Shown: piece after piece, positions 35,682-47,145 of the stretch
How positions within the stretch are numbered: position 1 is the first letter of the stretch
Layout of the letters: every line of letters begins with the position of its first letter
Assembly: GCA_001179505.1 (NCBI GenBank)
Contig: CDMY01000318.1
Span: forward strand, 57,205 to 121,204
DNA from: Vitrella brassicaformis
Taxonomy: Eukaryota; Sar; Vitrellaceae
Reading direction: 5' to 3'
DNA length: 64,000 bases
Program-made: the position numbers and the translations under genes
The notes under the pieces: model-generated
What the model saw: only the letters and a program-made list of their open reading frames with translations
Told to the model about the DNA's origin: nothing
Database searches by the model: none

Positions 35682-36785
35682 TCATTCAGTCAATGCCCGC
35701 ATACCGGGATGGTGTCGACGATGATCGTACCGGCCTAATGGGTTGTTGACACACACAGAGGAGAAGAAGGATCTATCAGAGGAGACACAGATTGCCGGCG
35801 CATTCTGACACGCATTGGTCACCGGCGCGAGGAGGGCCCGCATATTCTGCCAGAATGAAGAAATGAGCTTGAAGTGCGGCAGAAACTCCCACATCTCATT
35901 GTAGTTCATCTGGGCCACTTCTGGATGGTCATTTCAGGACGGTTGCCAGAAGATATCTTGCGGGCAATACACGAGGACGGCGACATTGAAATGGTTGAGT
36001 GGAAGATGGAGGTTTTGGTGGGCAGAAGCCACCTGCACGCATTCATCAAGTGACTCTCCTTTCTTTGCCTTGACTCTTCACTTGACACTTCACCTGTTTT
36101 TTGTCGGCGAGGTCGAGCTGCCGGAAGTGTGGCAGACGGGACTCAGTGAATCCCTCCCAGAGCAGCCCCGGGTTACGCCGAGTGGTTTCAGTGAAGTTCC
36201 TGACATCATAGACGTAACGGTGGTCTTCCGTCTCATACTGCACTGCGCCCCTCTCTGTAAAGTATCCGCTGAGCTTTCGCGGCATTGTCTTCTCGGGGGG
36301 ACCCCTGTCTTCTGGAGCGGCACTCGCATCCTTTATCCAGTCAATGAACGCGAGATCTCTAAGGTACGCGTCCCAGGTCCTGTAGAGAGACAGACAGACA
36401 GACGCAATGAGAAGATACACGTCGATTGCCATCTGTACAGGCAGGCACTGGACATGCGGACCAGCCTGAGATGTCTGAGGGCCCCTCCGGCTGCGAGAAG
36501 AGATAGACCAGCTCATTTCGAAGGTCGTGAATGGGGAAGTGACATCCTGCATGACAGCGTGCAAAGGAAAGTCGGGGCCATGCGCTCAACTTGCGGGAGC
36601 TCTTTTGTTTGCATACCCAGGAGAACGGTCGGGACCGGGAAATCCTGAGATCCGAGTATGGCCTGGCCAGGACCGATACCCGCACCGGCGGAGACGTTGT
36701 GGCGCCAACCGAGCGTCCCTGGGAGGCAGCTCAGCAATGCCAGCACATGGAAGGACGCCAGAACAACACAAGGATGGGGCAGCAT
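35682..36785 (-). CDS. Hypothetical secreted protein, possibly decayed
   Basis: A minus-strand ATG at 36785 starts a good signal peptide (CVVLASFHVLALLSCLPGTLG). Downstream exon-like segments are HDLRNELVYLFSQPEGPSD (about 36.5 kb) and a long one at 36100-36384 opening RTWDAYLRDLAFIDWIKDA and ending LPHFRQLDLADKKQ before a GTGAAG donor. Another, from about 36030, reads NLHLPLNHFNVAVLVYCPQD. That last segment meets an in-frame TGA at 35934-35936 and then reads on through EVAQMNYNEMWEFLPHFK. No family recognised. Either a selenocysteine or stop codon interrupts a real gene, or this is a pseudogene; the latter seems likelier. Confidence 0.35.
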
Positions 36786-36989
36786 GGTCCTCAAGCACGC
36801 ACCTTCTCCACGCGGACAGGCACTGGCAGTCTTGGCCCGCCGTCTCCCGCCCCCACCTACGCCCCCACCCTCTCGCAGCAGAAAAGGAAGCGTAAGCAAA
36901 AGCGAAGGCAGTAGTTTCACACAAACCGTGGGAGAAGGCTGCAAACCACAGAAAAGTCACCTCCTACGGCCTGCAGCCCGGCCAGGAAA

Positions 36990-37548
36990 ATTTGCAGACT
37001 CGGTGCGCGTTGGCGGACAGGATGACTTGACAAATTCCTGAATCATCGCCCAGTTAGTTGTGAATGGGTCTTCATTTAATGAGTGTGGCCAAGGATGGTG
37101 AAAGGGTTGGTTGATAACAAAGAGAGAGACACACACATCCACAGAGATGCAACACAGACGGATAGACACACAGACAGCCACGGACGTCTCACAGTCCATC
37201 CGCCAAGGCATTCAAGTAATTGACCACAGACAGGCAGGCAGGCATACAGAAGGTATGCGCCTCACTCAGGGACGCTCCCGTGACTGACTGACTGACTGAC
37301 TGAGTGAGTGGATGGACACCTGCTGGCTGCACATCCACCCACCCACACACACATACAGGGCGGGAGAAAAGCCCCCGTCCGTCCGTCCGTCCGTCCGTCC
37401 GTCCGTCCACCCCTCTTCAGCCACTGGCTGACTCCATGACGCACGAGCCTATCTGCCGCCCATTGCAACCGACACGTTCAGTCCATCCCCCTCTGTCTGT
37501 CTGTCTGTCTGGCACGACCTTGATGCACTCATCCACTCACTCATTTAC
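36990..37548. repeat. Simple-repeat cluster
   Basis: Tandem GACT units near 37280-37305, (GTCC)n at 37377-37408 and TGTC units near 37495-37511 lie 3' of the deubiquitinase gene. No gene seen. Confidence 0.7.
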
Positions 37549-40500
37549 TCACTCAGCGGTCTGTGCGGCGAGCCGCCTCCTCTCCTTGAGGACGAACTCG
37601 TGTGTCATCTCGCCGTTGTTCTTCATGACTTTGTTGTATAAGTCACGGTGGGTCTCGAACAGCTCAACCGACGGCAGCGGCACATCGCCATCACCCACAC
37701 CACCGCCCACACTCGACGGTGACGCCGCATCAGACAAATGGCCCCCTGATGATGTGCCCAGAGGGGCTGCAGCTGGCGAAGTAGCGCCGGTGGGCTGGCT
37801 GGTGCTGGTGGGCCATCCGCCACCCTGGAGTGCCCTGACCCAATTGACCAGCTGTGGGTCATCCGTACTGCAGCGCGTCACGCGGCGGTAGCGGGCCATG
37901 GCGTCGCGATGCCGCCCGACGTCCGGCACCCACCGAGTGAGGTACTCGCCCTTGCTGGCCATGCGGTTGACCTGGCTCGAGAAATGCTGCGAGTTCTGAA
38001 GCAACACACACACACACAGGTAGTGTGTGTGGTACTTGACAGACTGAGTGTCCCGGTCAATAAACCGACCCACCTGGTTGATTTCGTCCCTGATGCGGAG
38101 GAATGGACTCTGTGATCGGATGATTTTGTTCTTGTGGTCCTTCTTCCAGCTGTCGGGCCACTCGATGACGTCCATCAAGCGGAAGTACACCTGCACAGAC
38201 AGACAGACAAACATCCATCCACACACACAAGCTAGCTGGCACAAACGAACAAGGGAGAGATCATGCACCTCCCCTCCCCATCTCTCTCGCTGTCTCTCTC
38301 TTGGTGTGTGTGTATTGAGGGAGGCACCGCACCGACCACAACGATTTTGCAGTACTCGTCGAACAGCTGGTCCTCAGGCGGCTGACTGCACGACAGACAC
38401 AGTAGACACAACACAAGAGCGACACATACATTCTCAGCCATGGCCTCTCTCCTTCCCCCCCTCCCACGATCGCTCTCAGTGTTACTTACGTGCTGAGCAT
38501 TTCGAATGTGCAGTGGATGACGATGCTGAGCGCCAAAGTGACCTCCGTCTGCCGGTACTCGTCATGCGCAGGGGTCTCCTGCTGCTGCTGCTGGTGCTGG
38601 GCCGGGGTGCGTTTGAGCCCCTCCAGACAGGTGGCCCACAGGCAGGCCAGCATGGTGGCCCCGTCGTAGCACTGCCCGTTGACAATCAACTCGTAGGCCA
38701 TCTTGGCCATGTTGGCCGTGAAGAGCACGCCGCGGAACATGCCGTAGAAGTCACGCTCCAGCTCGGCAAGGGTGGGTGGCTGCTGGGCATAGCCGCGGTG
38801 CAGCTGGGCCCGCCGAGTGCTGCTGGCAACCACAATGGGGCTCTCGTCGGGAAACCTCTGCGGAACGGCCCGCTTCACCTGGTCCTGCAGACAGACACAC
38901 ATCCAGAGCCGGATGGGCCCATGGCTGGGTGGGTGGAATCATGTGTGCGACTGTGCGTGCATTATAGACAGACAGGCGAACCGACCTCCGTCTCCAGTAA
39001 GACGCTGTTGTCGCCGTGGGGGTCGAGGCTGACGATGACGGTTGTGAGCAGGTGGGTGAGCTCGTCGGGCTTGCCGGCCTCCTGCGGACGGAGGAGCGCC
39101 CTGATCTCGGGGTGCTGATGCAGCGCCTGATCCACCTGCTGCCGCAGCAAGTGACGGTCCAGCGTCCACGCCGCCAAGCTCCTGTGGATGGCCATCCATA
39201 GGTGAATGGCTGTCTGTCTGTCTGTCTGTTCGGGTGTGTGTGTGGGTTGGTTGCGTACAGGGTCGGCTGCTGAATGGTGCGTGCAAGTGGCCAGTGGTAG
39301 GCGACGAAGAGGTAGATGAAGCACTCGAGGCTGCGCAGCCGGGGGTCGTGTGCCTGGTCTTTGAGATTCTGCGCGTTGAGGGCGTTGGGCTGCCAGTGCC
39401 GCAGCATCAGGTAGCAGTCACCACCCTCCTCGGAAAACTCGTGCCGACGCTGGGCGAACGCCTATTCGTTCGTTCGTTCGGGGGACAGACAGACAGACAG
39501 ACGGACGGACAGGTGTCTGTGGGCGTGTTGAGTGCGTGGCTGCGTGCGTGGCTTTGGCTTACGATGTAGATCTCGTTGGCTTTGGCGAGTATTTTGTTCT
39601 TCCGCTCCTGCTCCTGCCAGTCGTCCTTCTCGCGCTGGAAGGCCTGATGTGGTGGATGGACACACGGATCCATCAGGGCAGTCTGTCTGTGTGTCTGTCT
39701 GTGTGTGTGTACCAGGTGGTCCTTCTCGATCTCGTCAACGAGTGAGTGCGGGAGCTGCCGCTTGAGGTAGTCCACAATCAGACCCCGATACTCACGCGCG
39801 TCGCTCGCCACCACATCCTGCTCCACCTCCACCTCCCCATCCGCACCCTCCCCACCGCCACCGCCATGCTGGTTGTCGTCATCCTCCTCCACCGGCCCGC
39901 CCTCATCTTCAAAGTCCAGCTCGCTCCCATTCCCCTGACCCCCGTCCATGTCGGCGTCTCTCGCCGTCGGGTTGAGGTCCATCTGTGGCGGCGACATTGC
40001 CGTCCCCGATGCGCGCGGCTCGATGGGCGGGCTGGACACGGTGTCCATCGGGGTGGGGGCGGAGGGGTCTGATCTGCGAAGGGGGGAGGGGGAGGCGGCC
40101 GTCTCCTGCTTCTCCTGCTCCTGCTGCTCTTGCTGCTGCTGCAGCAGTTGTGTGTTGTGTGTGGGTCCCCCGAAGATGATGTGGAGGTTGTTGATGCATC
40201 GGACGGCGTAGAAGTGGTCGACGTAGACGGCGACGTAGGCGTTGGTGTACTCGGAGGGGCCGGTGGTGCCGTCGGCCGACTTGGTGCCCTGCGCGTGCAG
40301 CATCACCTGATCGGTCAGTCAAAGGTGGATGGATCGATGCATCGGGTGGGTTCTGTTGTGTCGCTTTCTTTGTGTTGTGCGGCGGTGCGGTCCGGTTCTT
40401 TGGTGTGTGGTGGTGGTGGCTGACCTCTTCTTGTGGTACGACGGAGACGTTGGAGTCGTTGAACTTGTACCAGGTGCCCTGCAGGAGGTCACGCAGGTAC

Positions 40501-41599
40501 GCCCAGTAGTGACCTGCACACACACACCCAATGGAACCACACACGCCCGTCAAGGAAGCCCACTCTCTCTTTTTCTCTCTCTCTCTGCGCGCGCGTGTGT
40601 GTGTGTGTGTGTGCGTGTCCATTGCTGTGCCTACTGCTCACACACCTGATCCAGCCACGCCCTGCCGACACGCCATCACACAAAAGTAAGGCACACCGAA
40701 GGTCCTGGTGCGTGTCTTGTTTGTTACCTGGTGGATCCAGAGCGCGTGCAGGTAGTAGGGGTGGTCATTCAGGTGCGCAAAGGCCTTCTCGATGTTCCGC
40801 CCCAGCGTGTTGGCCCGCCCCTCCAGCTCGCGCCGCTGACCCTCCAGCACACTAGCTGTCGCACGGATCTTCTCAACCAAACCGTCAACCACACCGCCAC
40901 CGCCGCCCAGCCACGCGCCATAGTCGACAGCTGCCGTCGGAGTCGCCAGAGGCGGATGGATGGCAGCCGGATCGGTCAGCAAGGCTGCCGGCTCGACGCC
41001 GCCGTGGTGCTCTCTGTCGTCAGCGGCTGCCTGGGAGGGAATGGACTCGTTGCTGGCGACGCGAGAGTGGGTGTGGGTGTGGGTCAATTGGGTGTGGGTG
41101 GAGGGCAGGGCGAGGCCGGCAGTTGCGTTTCGCCTTTGTGTGGCATCCTTGACTTGTTCGAAGAATGTGGCAGTGAGACGGAGGATGGTGTCGATGGCGG
41201 GATTGGCCGGCTCGCTGAAGTGGTTGTACCGCTGCATCGTGCTCTCCAGCTGACATCCATCCACCCACCCACCCACCCACACAAAGGCTTGTGTGTGGGC
41301 CGGTGCGATCTCGTGTGTGTGTGTGTGTGTGTTTCGCTCTCCTCTCCTGGCCTCGACTTACTGACCATGGCTTTCTGCTCCTTGAGTTTGGCGCATGCCT
41401 TTCTGACGCGGAGTGCCTCGGCTCTGTTTGAGTACATGAATCGGTCGACGAAGATGTGGCTGTCGAAGTGGAACACGTCGTTGAGTTTAATCTGCCGCTC
41501 CGTCGTGTGGTCGAACACCACCCGATGCAGCTGGAAGAACAGCAGATTCGGCTTCCGCTTCAACCACCACTCAGTCCGTGCCTGTGCCAACCACACACA

Positions 41600-41637
<38 letters not shown>

Positions 41638-44600
41638 AAGAGCCCAAGACGGTCGAAATGACACACAGAGAGGAAAGGAGAGAGCGTGGCGTGGCGTCAT
41701 GTCCGCAGTGAGTGACCTGGATGGTCAACCCTCCGTCGGGCATTTTGTATTCGACGTCGTTGAAGTTTTGGCTCTCCCAGCCGCTGTAGACGTCCTGGTT
41801 CTTGAGGTCCAGGAAGACCTGCTGGAACTCCCGCTTCTCGTGCTCCTCCTCATGCGTACGTGTCCGATCCAAACCTCCACCACCTCCACCGCCTCCACCA
41901 AGACCTCCAGCACTCGCCCCCTGCTGCTGCTGCTGCTGCTGCTGCCTCTCACAGCTGCCGCCCACACCAGAATCGGCCGATACTGCCGCCGCAGCGTCAG
42001 CCATGGTGGCCATGGCCCCCGTGGTCTCGCCGGTGTCCATGACGTCGGACTCTCTGCGGCTGGCGGGCGAGATGCCTGTGGGTGGTGGGACTGTGATTGG
42101 CGGGGGCAGTGGGGGGTGGGATGGCGACGAGTGTTTGCTGGAGGGGCGCGTGCGGCGGACCAGGGGCGTGCGGGACGACGCTGGCGCGTTGCCGGGGATC
42201 GTCAAAAACTGACCCACACACAGACACAGACACAAGACACAGGAGCGAAATAAGGGAGAATGGACACGGCGGGATGAGTGCTGTTAGTTCTGGAGGTTCT
42301 CTCCCACCCACCTGGACGCCCTCTCCGAAGAAGACCTGTTTGAGCACCCTGATGCCCAGATCACCCGCCGCCTCACTCTCACCCACCACCTGATCCTCCT
42401 GCTGCTGATGCTGCTGATGCTGGTCGTCTCCCCCATTGCTGACGCTAACACTCACGTTCATGGCAGTGGGTGGCAAAGGCGGCAGGAGACCGCCCGCATC
42501 GTATGATGGCGCGGGGGGCGGTGCCGTGTAGTCTTCTGGGTGGGCGGCGTGCATGTGGTTGTCTTGGGGCTGCTGCTGCTGCTGCTGTGTGTTGGTGTTG
42601 GTGCTGGTGTTGGTGCGCGGTGATGGGAGGGGCGGCGAGGGATAGAGAGGCGGCGGGGGCGGGAGGTGGGTGCTGATGGGGCGGGGCTGGATCACCGTGC
42701 CTTGCATGAAACCTGATTGTTGAGTTGATGCGACGCGAGCACACAAATCAAGGCAGAGAGAGATAGCAGGGCGATGCGATGCGATGCGTGAGAGTGCAAG
42801 GGCGGCTCTTCCGCTCTGTGTGCGTGTGTGTGTGTGTGTGAGTACCTTCTTCGAGTCTTTCGAAGAACTTGAGCGAGAACTCGCCCACGTCCTCCTGCGT
42901 GCCCAGGGGGATCTTCTGACCTGAGTGAGTGAGCCACACAGACAGACAGCGCACACCACACGTGTCAATGGACACACACCAAAGTGACCCCACAGAGTGA
43001 GTGCAGTGACAGTGAATGAGCGCACCCTTCTCATCGACAAAGTGCGCCAGGACGCTCCCGGGGCTGACGTACTTGCGCTTGGACAGCAGCATGTGCGCAA
43101 ACAGACGGCGCAGCTCCACCACTGATGAGCGTGTCAGTGTGTGGCATAGCAACAGACACATAGTGATCACCAGACGTCTGACTGAGTCTTTATGTGTCAC
43201 ACGCATCACCTAGTGATTGCGACGCGGTCCGCCTCTTCCTCGCGCCGCTGGTGTCCCTGACAAACACACCAACACGCGTCACATCGTGTGTGAAGACCTC
43301 ATGATAATATGCCGACAGACAGACATTTCCCGCTCGGCTTACTTTTCGCCCTGGGGCGTTTCGACCCTCTCCGTGGCCGGGCTGGGCACGGCGTCCGCCG
43401 CACCGTCACCGCTCCCATTGCTGTATCATTCATATGCAAACAGACAGACACAACATCCCACAAGCATCATGTCCCACGAACACCCTGCCACTTACCCAGC
43501 AGTGGTCTCGGACGCCGTGGCCGCCGTGGCGGCCGTGGCGGCCTCGGCTGCACTGCTGCTGCTGCTGCTGGCCCCCGCCGCAGCCTCCCTCTCGGCCGCC
43601 TCCTGCTGCTGCCTCCTCGCCTCGGCCTCGGCGGCCATGGCGGCCTCACGCTGGCGCCGCTTCTCGCGCGCCTCGACGAACCGCTCCTTCTCGTGGGGGG
43701 ACAGCTCACTCTCCTCGCGATAGCGCAGCACACAGTCGACGAACTCGGGGACCAGGAAGAGCGTCTGGAGAAAGGAGTTGACGTAGCACGCTGATTGCAC
43801 AGTGCACAGACATAGAGAGAGGGAGGGAGGATGGAGGCAGAGATGAGGAGGTGGAGGTGAGGTGAGCTGACTGTGTTCATTTACTGTTTCCGATGTTTTT
43901 GAGGCCGCAAGGTTCGCCTTCTTTGCGTTCCCGCTCGTATGGGTTGGACGTGTCGGCCACGGCCTGCGGACCAGAATCCACCATCGACATCTCCACAGCT
44001 GGTCAGACCAATCCACCCCATCGCCACCACACACACACACACACACATCTGCCGGGTATGATTGCGTGAGGAGCGTCTGTCTGCCTGCCTGCCTGCCCAC
44101 CTTTTGCGATCTCCTTGTCCTCATCAGTCATGGCCGGACCTGTCAGTCGATGGACAGAGTCCGACAGACACACAGACAGACAGACAGACGAACACGCACT
44201 CGTGAGTGATATGGATGCATATATTGCGCTCGCTTATCCGTGTGAATGAATGACCGAATGTGTGTGTGTATGTGTGATGGGTTGCTGTGCTGTGCGCGAG
44301 TGATGTGTGTGCGCCTCGTCGTGTCACGACCTACCGCTAGCCCCCACCCCGCCGCCGCCTGAGTCAGGCCCTGCCTGAGCTGGCCCGATGGCCTGCAGAG
44401 TGGAGCCGCTGCCGCCGCCACCGCCAGCCGTCACGTCCACATCCATCGCCTGCTGACCTGCACCAACCAATGCACCCCACAAACAGACAGAGAGATATGG
44501 TTGTGTTTGTTTACGTGTGAGAGGTGCCCTGTCTGCCACGCACCTCCGCTATCATTTCCCTGCTGCGTAATCAGCGCGTTGACGGCCGCCTGGATGTCGC

Positions 44601-44781
44601 CTTTGTGATCGCGAAGCTTCTCCCTGAGGTGAAAGCAGCAAGAGGCTCAAGAGGCTCAGCATGCCCTCTTTTGGCGTGCCGATGCGTGTGTGTGTCTCTG
44701 ATGGCTGGCTGACCTCGCGGCCGCCTCCGGGAAGCCCATTTCGACGATTTGCTGCACCAGATCAGGGGCTGGTTGCGACAT
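37549..44781 (-). CDS. USP25/28-like ubiquitin carboxyl-terminal hydrolase with N-terminal UBA domain
   Basis: ATG 44781 begins a UBA domain split over two exons (LVQQIVEMGFPEAAAR, then GDIQAAVNALITQQGN). A UIM-like segment follows (TDEDKEIAKAVADTSNP). The Cys box spans an intron: CGLKNIGNT|CYVNSFLQTLF (about 43.8-43.9 kb). Further USP pieces in order are LVPEFVDCVLRYREE, QEDVGEFSLKFFERLEEG, VLKQVFFGEGVQ, FLDLKNQDVYSGWE and PNLLFFQLHRVVFD. Then FVDRFMYSNR leads to the His box GHYWAYLRDLLQGTWYKFND at about 40.5 kb. Both catalytic Cys and His are present. Long Gln/Ala/Ser-rich inserts interrupt the catalytic fold, as in the USP25/28 group. The C-terminal half (37.5-39.6 kb) is helical and lacks known motifs. 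About 20 exons, with CA tracts on the + strand marking the introns. The UBA and UIM-like parts would bind ubiquitin chains. Exact exon edges in the middle are approximate. Confidence 0.85.
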
Positions 44782-45119
44782 GGCCGGCAACACGTCGACA
44801 CACTATCTGATACCGGCGCCCTCACGCAAAACCTGACAGCAATCGATTCAATCGGATGATGGCCGACCTCCTATCGCATCCTTCCCCAGCCTCCACTTTT
44901 CTCCACTCCCATTTGGTTGCGAGCTTCCAGCTCGCATGGTCCTATCCTTCCCAAACCAACCAATTCTCTTTTTCCCCGCGATTCCGCCTTTTCCCGTCGC
45001 GGTGTCCGCCAATGTGGCCGAGAAGTGGCCAGATCTCCACATCTCCCCTCCCATCTGGGGGCGTTTCAGTCTGCCCCCACCCGTCTCGATCTCTGAGTCG
45101 ACTCCCTCCGACTGAGAAG
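44782..45119. promoter_or_regulatory. Divergent promoter region
   Basis: It separates the USP gene (-) from a secreted-protein gene (+). No repeats or clear core elements were seen. The sequence is less repetitive than most intergenic stretches here, as expected of a shared promoter. Confidence 0.35.
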
Positions 45120-46824
45120 ATGCTGTGGCTGTTGATCTTGGGAGTGATCGGCGCGTCTTACAGCGGTACGCAGCTGTTACAGTCCAAGCTGACCACGCTT
45201 GTCCATGTTGTTGCGTCCTTAATTGCACTGCATGATGGTGTGCTGCCCAGTGGATGGGGCATCCGCAGCGTTCATCAAACGCGCCCGAAGCAAGTGAGTG
45301 GAGGCAGTGTCGGACAACGCGTGAGACAGCCACCGCTGTGTCTCTCCCTCTCTCTCTCTCTGTCTGTCTGTCTGTCTGTCTGTGTGTCTGTCTGTCTGTG
45401 TGTGTGTGTGTGCAGTTTGGTGGCGAGTCACCCGCTCTCACGTGTGTGCTGCGTGTTCGCCAATACATCGTGGCTGGATGGTGCACTGGCGTACCGAGCA
45501 GAGAAAGCCGCGGAGACCGCATCAACTCTCATGGTATGTCGTCTCTCTTGTGCCCGGCTGGCTGCCATCTGTCCTCAGTGACCACACACACACACACACA
45601 TACACACACACATCAATCACACCGTATCCTGCCTGCATTCCTGCACTGCAGGAGGCGGCCGCCACACAACGGTCTCTCGCCGAGATCAGAGCGAAAGACA
45701 CAAAGGAAGTCCACCACGACACCGTCGCGTGAGTGAGCGACATGACGACACTCTGTCTGTCTCGCTCTCTCGCGAATGTGTGTCTCTCGAATGTGTGACT
45801 GCATGCGCATGACAGGAGAATCGGCGGCTCGCGCCGCCGCCATCGCGTCTTCCCCCGCTGTCCACTCCGCAACGATGAGTGCGTGGGAGGAGGCTTCTTT
45901 CGCGTGGGGCGAGACAGCTCAGGTCACTCCGCTAAAGGGAGGCTCCTCTGGCCACCCCAGGCACTAATCGCAGGGAAAGAGCCCGTCTGTGTCCTTGCAG
46001 GCAACTGCACACCTCTTGGACATGATCTTCATGCTCAAGAAGCACCCTTCACTGAACGCCAAGCTGGTCGGTATAGACAGAGGCAGGCAGGAGGGCAGGC
46101 AGACCGACCGACAGACAAAGTGTCCCTGCCGCCACACACACTCGCTGTCCGTATGCCAGAACATGGAGAAGTGGGAGGCATCCGCCAAGCCGGTTAAACA
46201 AGCCCTGGAGGCCGCTGAGGCTGCGGGAGACGCCGCAGCGATGATACGGTCCGCTGAGACAATCAAGAACGCACAGAAGGCGGCTGACTCATTCGAGACG
46301 GCCACAGAGGTATGTCCCTGCACCACCAAACTCTACTGAACCTCGTCGTTTCTTCTTTGTCCACTGTTCCCTTCCCTTGCAGGCGGCAGCAGCGGCCCGT
46401 CTGTGGTGTCTCAAGGAGCCCACCGCACCCATGGTCGACATTTGGGACTCACCGATGTCGACCCTCACGGAATTCACATCTGTGCCGGGAGGGCAGCCCC
46501 AGATCGCCTGCCAGGAGACCCGTGCTGAGCAAGGGGTGAGTCGCCCTTTCTTGAGTCGAGGAAGGAAGCAATGAGGACAACCGACAGCCATCTGTTGATG
46601 ATGTGGATGTGCGGGTGCGTGTCGGTTGTGTGCAGGTGCGGGAGAAGACGTGCGTCGGTTTGCTCGAGGAACAGTCAGATGAGATGCCGACGCCCGACTG
46701 GACGGTCAAGTTGTCCCATCTGGCTGTGCAGAGATGTGTCCGGCACCTTTCATGGCCTGAGCATGAGCAGCCCAGCGACGACAGACAAGGCGACGGATGC
46801 TCATTTGTTCACGGTGACTCTTAA
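45120..46824 (+). CDS. Unknown secreted protein, Ala/Glu-rich helical C-terminal half
   Basis: ATG 45120 gives MLWLLILGVIGASYSG, a short signal peptide. Exon 1 runs to the GTGAGT donor at about 45295. Later exons start after TG-rich or standard acceptors near 45417, 45651, 45819, 46002, 46160, 46384 and 46637. Readable segments include LLDMIFMLKKHPSLNAKL, a helical Ala-rich stretch (KQALEAAEAAGDAAAMI; TIKNAQKAADSFETATE) and CLKEPTAPMVDIWDSP. The frame of exons 2-4 is ambiguous because two frames stay open. No domain recognised. The gene is convergent with the START-domain gene downstream. Confidence 0.45.
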
Positions 46825-47145
46825 GACCGACGATCGCGCTGAAAGCATTCATCTACTTCGCAAAGGCAGGCAGGCATCGAGTGTCTCTCAGTTCGTTCGT
46901 CTCTCTCTGTCAACACGAAGACGGAAAAACGCCCTTCTCTCTCGCCTCCCGCCTCACGACATGCCCGCCAACCCACCCACGCTCGTATCCATCCATCCAT
47001 CCATCGATCCATCCATTCAGTCGATTCAGTCGATTCAGTCGCTGACAGACATCATCTCTACATCCATCCACACGGCAGGCAGGCAGCGAGCGAGACAGAG
47101 AAAGTCGGCTACCCCGCAATCCAGCAACCAACCAAGCAAGCAAAC
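46825..47145. other. Convergent intergenic region
   Basis: It lies between two 3' ends. It holds ATCC and GATTCAGTC tandem units near 46987-47041 and no gene. A long + ORF that runs through here into 47.6 kb is a shadow of the START gene. Confidence 0.5.

Noticed and set aside
40731-42253. + strand ORFs of about 265-330 codons
   Set aside because: Antisense to USP exons that carry recognisable deubiquitinase motifs; they run through introns with CA repeats.
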